Numbered from the stretch's first letter, positions 7,851 through 14,934 are shown. The stretch is 22,614 bases of DNA from Candidatus Aminicenantota bacterium (GCA_020355945.1 CP070627.1:112390-135003), one strand, 5' to 3'. Numbers and translations: made by a program. Notes: generated by a model from the sequence alone, not told the origin.

Positions 7851-8904
7851 ATTTTAGCTCCTTTAAATTAAATCTTTTTTGCATATGTTCGATTTCTTTG
7901 GAAATTTTCCCCAGGACATTTTTTTTAACAAAGGTCTTCCCCATTTGGATGGCACTGTTGATGGCTTTTTCATTGGAGCCCCCGTGACCGATGATAACAA
8001 TCCCATTGACTCCCAGCAGTAGTGCGCCGCCATATTCGGCGTAATCCATTTTTCTTTGGATTCGGCGTAAAGAACGTTTTAAGAAGAAAAATCCCACTTT
8101 TGCCAGTAAACTGGACATAATTTCCCGCCGCAGCATAGACTGCATCACATCCACCACGCCTTCGGCCACCTTCAGGGTGATATTACCGGTAAAACCATCG
8201 GTAACAATTAAATCCGCTCCTCCCATGTAGACGTCTCGGCCTTCAACATTCCCGGCAAAATTGATATCCAGGGATTTTAAAAGGTTGTAGGTGGTTTTGG
8301 TCAGTTCATTTCCCTTTGCTTCTTCTTCACCAATACTCATTAAGCCAATGCGGGGATTTTTTATTCCTGCGACATTTTCCAGGTAGACTTTACCCATTAA
8401 TGCGAATTGGACGAGGTTGATGGGTTTGGAATCCACATTAGCACCGACATCCACCAGGAGAGAGTGACCGTTAAGGGTGGGTATCATCAATGCCAGGGCA
8501 GGGCGTTCGACCTGTTTGAGGGTGCCCAATACGGTTTTGGCCATAGCCATCACCGCCCCGGTATTCCCGGCGGAAATCATGGCCTGGGCTTTCCGGGACT
8601 TCACCAGGTCCAGTGCTTTTTTTATGGAGGTCCGTTCCCTTTTCCTCCAGTAGGAAAAGAAATGCTCTCTCATTAATACATGGTCACGGGCATTAATGAT
8701 TTCAAGATTCCCGGGCATGTCAAGCCGTTGTTTTCTAAATTCTCGTTTAATATCTCTTGCTTTTCCCACCAATGCAATCGTGGTATCTTTATTTTCTTTC
8801 AGGTAGTGGGCCACACCGCGAATGACCACGCCCGGGGCTGAATCGCCGCCCATGGCATCAACAGCAATTGTCATGTTCTTCACTGCGTTTGATCTTTCAA
8901 CCAT
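7843..8904 (-). CDS. plsX: phosphate acyltransferase PlsX
   Basis: The product is 353 aa from the ATG at 8904, which has a weak AGG six bases upstream. Starting at the internal ATG at 8874 gives 343 aa beginning MTIAVDAMGGD, which is where most PlsX proteins begin, so that start is a real alternative. Family signatures include AVDAMGGDSAPGVVIRG, SAGNTGAVMA, LLVDVGANVDSKP, MSIGEEEAKGNELTK and LIVTDGFTGNITLK. PlsX converts acyl-ACP to acyl-phosphate for membrane phospholipid synthesis at the inner face of the membrane. It sits between rpmF and fabG, a widely conserved arrangement, and overlaps the fabG start by 8 bp. Confidence 0.96.
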   Translation of the reverse strand: MVERSNAVKNMTIAVDAMGGDSAPGVVIRGVAHYLKENKDTTIALVGKARDIKREFRKQRLDMPGNLEIINARDHVLMREHFFSYWRKRERTSIKKALDLVKSRKAQAMISAGNTGAVMAMAKTVLGTLKQVERPALALMIPTLNGHSLLVDVGANVDSKPINLVQFALMGKVYLENVAGIKNPRIGLMSIGEEEAKGNELTKTTYNLLKSLDINFAGNVEGRDVYMGGADLIVTDGFTGNITLKVAEGVVDVMQSMLRREIMSSLLAKVGFFFLKRSLRRIQRKMDYAEYGGALLLGVNGIVIIGHGGSNEKAINSAIQMGKTFVKKNVLGKISKEIEHMQKRFNLKELKYV

Positions 8905-9013
8905 TGGCTACCTGACCATTGATGTCTTTCTTCTTCACCACCTGTTTGTATGTCATAGATAATACGATATGCTTCCTTTTGTCGTGGGTATTTCAATTCC
9001 TACTTCTTATTCT

Positions 9014-9196
9014 CTACTTCTCTTCGCCTTTAATTACCTGTCGTGTGCCATAATAACCGCAGTTCTTACATGCCCGATGCGGGAGTTTTGGTTCGTTGCA
9101 CTGGGGGCATACGGATAAGGTAGCCACTTTCAATGCGTGATGCGATCGTCTTTTATGGGTTCGCTGATGAGAATGTCGTCGTTTGGGCAGCGCCAT
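9014..9196 (-). CDS. rpmF: 50S ribosomal protein L32
   Basis: The product is 60 aa, with the invariant start MALPKRRHSHQRTHKRR and a four-cysteine zinc ribbon, C30-x2-C33 and C43-x2-C46. The His/Arg-rich N-terminus binds rRNA in the large subunit. An AGAGGTG ribosome site precedes the ATG. It lies 3 bp after yceD and about 109 bp before plsX, the classical yceD-rpmF-plsX order. Because all four cysteines are kept, this is the zinc-binding paralogue type. Confidence 0.98.
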   Translation of the reverse strand: MALPKRRHSHQRTHKRRSHHALKVATLSVCPQCNEPKLPHRACKNCGYYGTRQVIKGEEK

Positions 9197-9199
9197 GTT

Positions 9200-9709
9200 T
9201 CACCTCTTTAGTTTGTTAAATAGTAAACTCATTTCGGTTAACGGATGTTCACATTGGCATTTCTCATAGTTCAGATTAACCCCGCAATTGGGGCATATGC
9301 CTTTACAATCAGGACTGCACGTCGGATTAAAAGGGATAAACAAATTCACCTGTTCCATTAAAATTTTTTCCAGGTCAATTTCTTCGCCGTCAAAAAAAAT
9401 ATATTCCATTTCATCGGAAGTTAATGCCGTATCCGTGGCCTTGACCAGGTAAACCGGGAATAAAATGATATCAAATTTCGAATTAACTCTCAACTCGAAA
9501 TTTTCCAGGCAACTGACACAGCGAAGCGACAGCATGGTTCGAATTTGCCCCCTGGCCCTGATTTTCTCTTTTTCACGGGTAAGATAAACAGTGTAATCCA
9601 CGTCATCGAGGAAGAAACTTTCCTCTTCAATTAACAGGTGGTCGTCTAATTCCACCCTGTCTTCCAGCAGGAGCCCTTTACCGCCGATTTTGTTTATATC
9701 TATGTACAT
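9200..9709 (-). CDS. yceD: YceD/DUF177 family protein (23S rRNA accumulation)
   Basis: The product is 169 aa, typical for DUF177. Conserved cysteine pairs are C64-x2-C67 in the central beta region (RCVSCLENFEL) and a C-terminal cluster at C131, C135, C139, C142, C151 and C153, with the family pattern CxxxCxGxCxxCGxNLN...CxC, probably a metal site. The family is known for its link to 23S rRNA accumulation and for its nearly constant position before rpmF. The start ATG at 9709 has an AAAGGA site about 9 nt upstream. It is the first gene of the cluster and lies downstream of a plausible promoter. Confidence 0.93.
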   Translation of the reverse strand: MYIDINKIGGKGLLLEDRVELDDHLLIEEESFFLDDVDYTVYLTREKEKIRARGQIRTMLSLRCVSCLENFELRVNSKFDIILFPVYLVKATDTALTSDEMEYIFFDGEEIDLEKILMEQVNLFIPFNPTCSPDCKGICPNCGVNLNYEKCQCEHPLTEMSLLFNKLKR

Positions 9710-9745
9710 TCTAAAATCCTTTGCTTTTTTTATATAAGATTAGCT

Positions 9746-9774
9746 TTTTAACATATTTCACATATAAAGTCAAG
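9746..9774 (-). promoter_or_regulatory. possible promoter of the yceD-rpmF-plsX-fab cluster
   Basis: On the minus strand, TTGACT (9774-9769) is followed after 17 nt by TAAAAA (9751-9746). The -35 box is good but the -10 box is only fair. It lies about 37-65 nt before the yceD start, the right place for the operon promoter. Confidence 0.4.
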
Positions 9775-9868
9775 ATGTGAATCAACCTAAATCCACCGCC
9801 TCATTTTTTAATCCCCTTCGCCTCTCCATCCCAATCCATATTAGTCACAATACCAAATAGGGACTTTC

Positions 9869-9897
9869 TTGCATTTCATGCTCAAGTCTTTTATAAT
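9869..9897 (+). promoter_or_regulatory. sigma70-type promoter for the small secreted protein
   Basis: TTGCAT (9869-9874), a 17-nt spacer and a perfect TATAAT (9892-9897) make a strong candidate. Transcription would begin near 9904, about 27 nt before the ATG at 9931. Confidence 0.65.
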
Positions 9898-9930
9898 TAT
9901 TCCGAAATAAAGATTTAATGGTGATTGAAG

Positions 9931-10344
9931 ATGAAAACCATAAAATTTTTTTTGATGGTTGTTTTATTTTTAAGTTTTACGATGTATGCCCAGGAGACCG
10001 AGAAAACCAGTGAAACCAACGCAACGAATAAACTTGCGCACCTTGACATAACGGTTGGCAGTATCCTTTTTCCCAGGCCCTTTATACATGCTAGAAAAGA
10101 CTATGACCAGGGGGTTTACTATGTTACGCTGACAGCAAAAGAAGGGATTCCTTATTTTAACGTTCACACGCAAGCACAAGAACTGCTCTTCGATGAAATG
10201 GCTGTAGTGAAGCCCAATAAAAGAACGTACAAAAGTTCCAAGTACCGGGTGAGAAAAAGATTCTTAAACCAGTATGAATACTTCAACCTCAAGGTGATTA
10301 CATCGAGCCATCAGATCATGGCATTTTTCAAGGTGAAAAAATAG
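9931..10344 (+). CDS. small secreted protein of unknown function
   Basis: The product is 137 aa from the ATG at 9931. Residues 1-21 form a clear Sec signal (MKTIKFFLMV, hydrophobic core, MYAQ). The mature part is about 116 aa, basic, and seems beta-rich, with a central 'DYDQGVYYVTLTAKEGIPYFNVH' and a Lys/Arg/Tyr-rich end. No Cys is present, so it is neither a lipoprotein nor disulfide-stabilised. No known family was recognised. A strong promoter lies just upstream; the ribosome site is weak. It stands alone between the divergent yceD operon and the convergent penicillin-binding protein gene, whose end is only 4 bp away. Confidence 0.75.
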   Translation: MKTIKFFLMVVLFLSFTMYAQETEKTSETNATNKLAHLDITVGSILFPRPFIHARKDYDQGVYYVTLTAKEGIPYFNVHTQAQELLFDEMAVVKPNKRTYKSSKYRVRKRFLNQYEYFNLKVITSSHQIMAFFKVKK

Positions 10345-10348
10345 ACCT

Positions 10349-12892
10349 TTAGCCCCGGCCATTGGTTTCGGTATGAGTGGTATGAGTGGTAGTTTCTTCT
10401 TCCTCTTCATCGTCTTCTTTGCCGTAGTAATCGGTAATAAGGGCGTGATCTTCTTCTCTGCATTCTTCCAGGGGTTCTGTTCCGGCGATAAAGGCTCCTT
10501 TAAATCGATGGAGGCAGTCGGGTGAAAGGAGTTTCCCGGTGTATTTATCAACCCAGCACCAGACAACGCCTGGGGGTTTTCGATAGGTTTGGGGCTCGGT
10601 ATACTTTTCCAGGTATTTTTCCATAAAACTGACGAAAATGGGTGCTGCGGCTCTTGATCCGGTTTCTTGCTCCCCAAGTTTCCTGGGTTCATGAAAGCCT
10701 ACCCATACGCCGACAGTGATAGAGGGTGAAAAACCAATGAACCAGGCATTGGTATATTCGTTGGTGGTCCCGGTTTTACCACCGATAGGTGCTGGCAGGC
10801 GCCGGGCTCTCCAGCCGGTCCCGGATTGGACTACCCCTCGCAATAAATAATTCATCACAAATGCTGTCTCTTTATTAATCACCTGTTTTCGGTCCGGGTG
10901 ATTTTCTTTCAGGACATGGCCGTTGTGATCCACAATTTTTTCTGCCAGGAAGGGTTTGACCCGGATACCGAGATTGGCAAACACCGAATAAGCGGCCACC
11001 ATTTCACTGAGTTTTACTTCAAAAGCACCCAGGGAAATAGACATATAAGGTTTTAAATCTGAAGTGATACCGAATTTTCGTGCATAGTCAAGGATTTTTT
11101 TAGGGGTGATATGTTCGGCGATCCTGGCGGTACACACATTGCGTGATAATTCAAATGCCCGCCTTAGGGTTAGTGGCCCCTTGAAATCTTTTGCTCCTTC
11201 ATGATTCCGGGGTTCCCACAATTCCCCGGTCCATTCGTCAAAATGGGCATAGTATTCATCTTCTACGATAGTTGATGGTGTATAGCCGTTTTCCAGGGCT
11301 GCCGTGTATACAATGGGTTTTATAGTGGAACCGGTTTGCCTGAGGGCCTGCATGGCATTATTCCATTTGCTTTTATCAAAAGAATACCCCCCTACCATGG
11401 CTTTAATTTTACCGGTTTTATTCTCCACTACCAGGATAGCCCCCTCCACCTCAGGTTCCTGTTCCAGGTCCAGTTTTAAACGGTATTTTTTATCATTTAA
11501 ATTGATGACCCCGGGGGCCTGCTTATCTTTATTAGCCTGTTCGGTCATAGTTATAGTTGTATTTTCATCCTGGTCTTGATCCTGGAGATATTTTTGCAGT
11601 GGTTCGGGAATTTCTTGTATCTTGAATAACGCCACATCCCCTTTTCTTAAAATTTCAGGTAATCGTCTTTTTGTCCACCTGGCATCTTCGGCATCCAATT
11701 TACCTCTGAACCGGTCGATTCTTACTAAGGCGTATTGATTGGTCACTTTCAGCACAATTCCTTCTAAAATTTTCTCTCCTTCAATTTTCAAATGTTTCCA
11801 GGTGGGCAATTGGATATCGTCTGTTTTAAGATTGGTTTTATTTTCATTGTTGTTGGTGGTTAGAAGATTAAGTAGTCCTGGTTTGGTGCGCCAACCGATG
11901 CGTTTATCCAGTTGTCGTAATCCTTCTCTTAAAGCAACTTCCGCCCATTTCTGCATCTCGCTGTTCAGGGTGGTATACACTCTTAATCCCCCGGTATATA
12001 ATTGTTGATCGCCGAATTCCGATTCAAGATTTTTTCGAACTTCTTCAACAAAATAATTGCCGATTTCTTCTTTTTCCGTATCATAAGGTTTTTTGGGCAG
12101 GGGCACATTAATGGCCTCTTTATACTCTTCTCCAGTGATAAATTTCATTTCCAGCATACGTTTCAGGATATAGTTTCGTTTTTCCAGGCAATTTCCCGGG
12201 TTTTTAAACACATGGTATCTGCCGTTGGGACTGGGCATGATAGTGGGAATAAGGACTGCCTCTGCCAGGTTAATATCCTTGACCGATTTCCCAAAATAGT
12301 ACCTGGATGCCTCTTCTACACCGTACACACTGGCGCCCAGGTAAATCTTATTACAATAGAACGTCAATATCTGATCTTTTGAATATTTTTTTTCAATTTG
12401 GATGGCCATTAAAATTTCCTTTAATTTCCTGGATACTTTTTTGGAAAATGTAGTTCCCCGGTCCAGGAAGAGGTTTAGGGCCAGTTGTTGGGTAATGGAG
12501 CTTCCCCCTCCCAGCTCTTTGCCGATAATGACCCCTAAAACAGCCCGCAGTGTGCCTTTGAAATTGATCCCCCAATGAGAATAGAACTGGTTATCTTCGG
12601 AAGCGATCAGGGCTTTTACCAGGATATCAGGGATATCTGAGCGGCGGACAATGGTGCGTTTCTCAATAGCAAATTCTTTGATAGGGGTTCCCTGGTCGTC
12701 GTGGATGATGGTCATTACTTTGGGTTGGATATCTTCCAGCCGTTCGATCTCGGGAAAAAAGCCTTTTTGGTACACCAGGAGAATACCGGTCAAAATTCCC
12801 ACCAGGATAGTGATCAAAGTACCCAGTAGGAAAGGAACGGCTTTACTGTGTTTTAAAAAAAAATCTTTAATCGTTTCTTTTCTAAAGTTCAT
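10349..12892 (-). CDS. class A penicillin-binding protein (bifunctional transglycosylase/transpeptidase, PBP1A-like)
   Basis: The product is 847 aa from the ATG at 12892. The frame is open 28 codons further, but that part contains the promoter and no ribosome site. A cytoplasmic tail and one membrane helix (about 18-41) come first. The GT51 transglycosylase domain has catalytic E99 in ASEDNQFYSHWG, then GGSSITQQLALN and RKLKEILMAIQIEKKYSKDQILTFYCNKIYLG. An insert at about 370-480 looks OB-like, as in PBP1A. The transpeptidase domain has S522-x2-K525 (GSTIKP), S583-R-N585 and K706-T-G. It polymerises and crosslinks peptidoglycan in the periplasm. The tail after about 822 is acidic (EDDEEEEE) then Thr/His-rich, and probably disordered. 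Confidence 0.95.
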   Translation of the reverse strand: MNFRKETIKDFFLKHSKAVPFLLGTLITILVGILTGILLVYQKGFFPEIERLEDIQPKVMTIIHDDQGTPIKEFAIEKRTIVRRSDIPDILVKALIASEDNQFYSHWGINFKGTLRAVLGVIIGKELGGGSSITQQLALNLFLDRGTTFSKKVSRKLKEILMAIQIEKKYSKDQILTFYCNKIYLGASVYGVEEASRYYFGKSVKDINLAEAVLIPTIMPSPNGRYHVFKNPGNCLEKRNYILKRMLEMKFITGEEYKEAINVPLPKKPYDTEKEEIGNYFVEEVRKNLESEFGDQQLYTGGLRVYTTLNSEMQKWAEVALREGLRQLDKRIGWRTKPGLLNLLTTNNNENKTNLKTDDIQLPTWKHLKIEGEKILEGIVLKVTNQYALVRIDRFRGKLDAEDARWTKRRLPEILRKGDVALFKIQEIPEPLQKYLQDQDQDENTTITMTEQANKDKQAPGVINLNDKKYRLKLDLEQEPEVEGAILVVENKTGKIKAMVGGYSFDKSKWNNAMQALRQTGSTIKPIVYTAALENGYTPSTIVEDEYYAHFDEWTGELWEPRNHEGAKDFKGPLTLRRAFELSRNVCTARIAEHITPKKILDYARKFGITSDLKPYMSISLGAFEVKLSEMVAAYSVFANLGIRVKPFLAEKIVDHNGHVLKENHPDRKQVINKETAFVMNYLLRGVVQSGTGWRARRLPAPIGGKTGTTNEYTNAWFIGFSPSITVGVWVGFHEPRKLGEQETGSRAAAPIFVSFMEKYLEKYTEPQTYRKPPGVVWCWVDKYTGKLLSPDCLHRFKGAFIAGTEPLEECREEDHALITDYYGKEDDEEEEETTTHTTHTETNGRG

Positions 12893-12924
12893 GTAGCCAC
12901 CCACATAATTTACATAATGGAGAA

Positions 12925-12933
12925 AGTATACCA
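12925..12933 (-). promoter_or_regulatory. extended -10 promoter of the penicillin-binding protein gene
   Basis: On the minus strand, TGG precedes TATACT, giving the extended -10 form TGnTATACT. The -35 region 17 nt upstream (TTTCAT) is poor, as is common for extended -10 promoters. The start would be near 12918, about 26 nt before the ATG. Confidence 0.5.
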
Positions 12934-13023
12934 CAAAAATAAAATTGATGAAAGTAATCTGAAAAAAATATGTCAAAAGGAAGCAACTTCTTTCTAAAGA
13001 ACTGTTTTAGAGTGAGTAAAAAC

Positions 13024-13052
13024 TTGCAATAAAGTTGGGTCCGTTTTATAAT
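13024..13052 (+). promoter_or_regulatory. sigma70-type promoter giving a nearly leaderless MNT transcript
   Basis: TTGCAA (13024-13029), 17-nt spacer, perfect TATAAT (13047-13052). A start about 7 nt after the -10 box falls near 13059, only 5 nt before the ATG at 13064, and no Shine-Dalgarno is present. Confidence 0.6.
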
Positions 13053-13063
13053 TAATAACGAAA

Positions 13064-13366
13064 ATGAACAAAACAATAAACTTTAAAGAGATAGAAGATA
13101 AAATCAAATGCAGCAAGCCTCTCCTAAAGGAAAAGTTCAAAGTGAAAGATATCGGGATCTTTGGTTCCTATATTAGGGGAGAGCAAACAGAGAATAGTGA
13201 CCTGGATGTATTGGTGGAATTTGCAGAATGGGTTGGATTTTTCAAATTCCTTGAATTGGAAGAGTATCTTGAGGAACTGCTGAATTTAAAGGTAGACCTT
13301 GTATCGCGGAAAGCCCTAAAGCCCAAGATTGGACAAAATATTTTAAGAGAAGTGGTTATGATATGA
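13064..13366 (+). CDS. MNT-type nucleotidyltransferase antitoxin (HepT partner lost)
   Basis: The product is 100 aa, a minimal nucleotidyltransferase of the DNA polymerase beta superfamily. The signature GSYIRGEQTENSDLDVLVEF places G34-S35 and the metal ligands D46 and D48, with a third acidic residue at D78 (VDLV). Members of this family paired with HEPN proteins (MntA/HepT) act as antitoxins by adenylylating HepT. All catalytic residues are present, so the protein may be active. The stop overlaps a downstream ATG as ATGA, the coupling expected for a HepT gene, but that frame stops after 10 codons. The gene has a good promoter and almost no leader. It is therefore an apparently functional antitoxin without its toxin, unless it acts on a HepT elsewhere. 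Confidence 0.88.
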   Translation: MNKTINFKEIEDKIKCSKPLLKEKFKVKDIGIFGSYIRGEQTENSDLDVLVEFAEWVGFFKFLELEEYLEELLNLKVDLVSRKALKPKIGQNILREVVMI

Positions 13367-13395
13367 CCAGGGACTACCTGGAAAAAGAGGGATGA
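13363..13395 (+). pseudogene. 5' vestige of a HepT (HEPN toxin) gene
   Basis: An ATG overlapping the MNT stop as ATGA opens a 10-codon frame reading MTRDYLEKEG. HepT proteins paired with MNT commonly begin with a similar Arg-Asp-Tyr ... Leu-Glu helix and are coupled in this way. Nothing resembling the rest of a HEPN domain or its RxxxxxH motif follows before the convergent gene at 13426. The best reading is a toxin gene deleted after its first few codons; the identity rests on position plus about seven residues. Confidence 0.5.
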
Positions 13396-13425
13396 GCATC
13401 TCAACTGAGCCATTGATTTACTGAC

Positions 13426-13770
13426 TCACTTATACTCCCGGGCGTGTTCTTTGCACAACCAAAGGATATGTCCTTCAGGTGTCACCACACGTTCCAGGCC
13501 ACCCCAATGGTGATTCTTATCCACGATATCTAACATATTGCGAATAGCACGAAGTTCTGCACCCTCTGCTATACTAATTTCTCCTCCATAAATTCCTTCT
13601 ATTTCGATGAAAGGGTAATGGTCTCGCTTTGCTTGAATTTCAGGTAATTTGTCAATATAGTCCTTAAGCATTCCCCAATCAGATGCGGTTTCTTTCATTA
13701 CATTTTCATCTAGAATTTTACTTAATGCAGGTTGAAATATTGGTGCAATCCATTTCAGTATTTTTAGCAT
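13426..13770 (-). CDS. hypothetical protein, possibly a fragment of a larger protein
   Basis: The product is 114 aa from the ATG at 13770. The N-terminal 20 residues form an amphipathic or hydrophobic helix (MLKILKWIAPIFQPALSKIL). The middle has a 'YPFIEIEGIYGGEIS' strand, and the end carries 'GGLERVVTPEGHILWLCKEHAREY'. The G-x2-V-x-TPEG-x2-LWLC-x2-H ending recalls the C-terminal ends of some large multidomain proteins of the LRR/COR or STAND type, from memory only. If so, this could be the tail of a once longer gene. No ribosome site or convincing promoter was found. It lies between two toxin-antitoxin remnants, which also suggests a rearranged locus. Confidence 0.5.
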   Translation of the reverse strand: MLKILKWIAPIFQPALSKILDENVMKETASDWGMLKDYIDKLPEIQAKRDHYPFIEIEGIYGGEISIAEGAELRAIRNMLDIVDKNHHWGGLERVVTPEGHILWLCKEHAREYK

Positions 13771-13796
13771 TTTGTTGTTTTTTTTACAAATTTTAC

Positions 13797-13825
13797 TTGA
13801 ATCTTTAGAAAAGTTTCTGTAAAAT
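13797..13825 (+). promoter_or_regulatory. sigma70-type promoter giving a leaderless abiEi transcript
   Basis: TTGAAT (13797-13802), 17-nt spacer, TAAAAT (13820-13825). Transcription starting 7 nt after the -10 box would begin at about 13832, next to the ATG at 13833. No Shine-Dalgarno precedes that ATG. Confidence 0.55.
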
Positions 13826-13832
13826 AACCAGT

Positions 13833-14483
13833 ATGTCGAACAAAATTAGACATCCTGGTCAAAACATGCAATACCTGGCTTGGCGACTACCCAAATATCC
13901 AATCGATTACTCCTATTTAATGAACCTCTTAAAAGGCTACAATTCCCCCAGGGATAAGATCAGCCGGATGATAAAAAAAAAAGAAATTATCCAGGTTAAA
14001 AAAGGTCTCTATGTTCAGTCACCGGAATTTGGTAACCCCATCAATCTTAAAATCCTGGCAAACCTGGTTTACGGGCCATCTTATATTTCCCTGGAATATG
14101 CCCTTTCCTATTGGGGACTGATTCCTGAAAAGGTAGAGGAGATTACCAGTATGACCAACAAACGCAATAAAGTTTTTGAAACCCCAGTGGGAACTTTCTC
14201 TTATAAATACTTGAATAACTCTAAATTCTCAGTAGGCATTGAGAGAATTTCCGAAGAAACCGTGGCTTTTCTCATCGCTTCAAAAGAAAAAGCCATCTGC
14301 GACCGGTTGGCATTGGTGAAAGACCTTAATGTCTCCGAAGTAACAGAATTCTTCGAGTATGATTTGCGATTAGATATGGATGAACTGCCTGATTTCGATA
14401 TCAATTTGGTGCAGGAAATTGCCAGGGTGTACAAAAAGAAATCCGTTACTGCTTTTTTTAAATGGTTAAGCCAGGATCGATAA
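13833..14483 (+). CDS. AbiEi family antitoxin (type IV toxin-antitoxin)
   Basis: The product is 216 aa, the expected size for AbiEi proteins. The first 60 residues form a winged-helix-like region (YSYLMNLLKGYN ... ISRMIKKKEIIQVKKGLYV), the usual DNA-binding part. 'YGPSYISLEYALSYWGLIPE' at about 79-98 is the family's most recognisable segment. The C-terminal domain (about 100-216) is the antitoxin part, including 'SKEKAICDRLAL'. AbiEi represses its own operon and counters the nucleotidyltransferase toxin AbiEii. The toxin gene begins 8 bp downstream with a good AAGG site but is cut after about 50 codons. This antitoxin therefore seems to be kept without its toxin. The start at 13833 fits a leaderless transcript. 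Confidence 0.88.
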   Translation: MSNKIRHPGQNMQYLAWRLPKYPIDYSYLMNLLKGYNSPRDKISRMIKKKEIIQVKKGLYVQSPEFGNPINLKILANLVYGPSYISLEYALSYWGLIPEKVEEITSMTNKRNKVFETPVGTFSYKYLNNSKFSVGIERISEETVAFLIASKEKAICDRLALVKDLNVSEVTEFFEYDLRLDMDELPDFDINLVQEIARVYKKKSVTAFFKWLSQDR

Positions 14484-14491
14484 GGTAGCTG

Positions 14492-14641
14492 ATGAACAAA
14501 GCGATTGTCAATCTTCTCGAGTCTTATGATCTAAAGACCCAGGATGATTACGAAATTGCTCTTAAAGAAATTGTGCAGCATCTGGCTCTCCTAGGTTTGT
14601 GGCGCTCAAAGTTCTATGAACACGCTTCACTTTACGGGGGA
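14492..14641 (+). pseudogene. truncated AbiEii/AbiGii toxin gene (5' end only)
   Basis: From the ATG at 14492 (AAGG ribosome site 7 nt upstream) about 50 codons match the start of AbiEii proteins: MNKAIVNLLESYDLKTQDDY, then ALLGLWRSKFYEHASLYGG. In intact family members this YGG begins the nucleotidyltransferase motif GG(T/S)xLR...R.S.DLDF. Here the similarity stops right after YGG and the frame runs into unrelated sequence, ending at a stop at 14705-14707. All catalytic residues are missing, so the toxin is dead. The break lies 5 nt before an 18-nt sequence that recurs at 15826. Confidence 0.85.
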
Positions 14642-14645
14642 TGCC

Positions 14646-14663
14646 GCATTCGTGCCTGTCCCC
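14646..14663 (+). repeat. 18-nt direct repeat, left copy
   Basis: GCATTCGTGCCTGTCCCC here and GCATTCGTGTATGTCCCC at 15826-15843 match at 16 of 18 positions in the same orientation. This copy lies at the point where the AbiEii similarity stops. Confidence 0.6.
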
Positions 14664-14684
14664 CTCACCAATCCACCACACGCA

Positions 14685-14792
14685 TCACCAGCGGAAATCG
14701 CCGATAATGCCAAAGGGAGCCCAGTAAAAGGGGTGCCTTTTGCCATATTTCTCCATCATTTCTTCCCGAGGCCGGTGCAGCGTCCCTGCTCT
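14685..14792 (-). pseudogene. C-terminal remnant of a CHAT-domain (caspase-like) protein
   Basis: On the minus strand a frame ending at TGA (14687-14685) reads EEMMEKYGKRHPFYWAPFGI and then IGDFRW. This closely matches the end of CHAT domains, which typically finish with a 'HPYYWAAFVLIGDWR' type sequence. The frame has a stop just upstream (about 14795). Minus-strand sequence up to about 14888, in another frame, reads 'SPKRQRYLAIGGEYLP', which could be a second CHAT fragment. No Cys-His catalytic region is present. CHAT proteases act in bacterial defence and TPR-linked signalling; this copy is a decayed stub pointing into the broken abiEii gene. Confidence 0.65.
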
Positions 14793-14884
14793 TTAATTGC
14801 CGGTAAATACTCACCACCAATGGCCAGATATCTTTGTCGTTTAGGAGAAAAGGCAACCGCCAAAAAGAAAAATTTCCTTTTATC

Positions 14885-14913
14885 TTGAAAAAAAGTCAAT
14901 TTTGTTCTATATT
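14885..14913 (+). promoter_or_regulatory. sigma70-type promoter before two small ORFs
   Basis: TTGAAA (14885-14890), 17-nt spacer, TATATT (14908-14913). The start would be near 14920, immediately before an AAAGG element and the ORF at 14935. It suggests that the segment 14920-15750 is transcribed as a unit. Confidence 0.5.
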
Positions 14914-14934
14914 TACAGCTAAAGGATGGTTCAT

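Noticed and set aside
12893..12976. A 28-residue hydrophobic N-terminal extension of the penicillin-binding protein
   Set aside because: It covers the promoter region and has no ribosome site; the ATG at 12892 gives the usual cytoplasmic tail plus one membrane helix.
14616..14888. A 90-codon plus-strand frame after the AbiEii break
   Set aside because: The minus strand of the same bases reads a CHAT C-terminus, so the plus frame is a shadow of a pseudogene.
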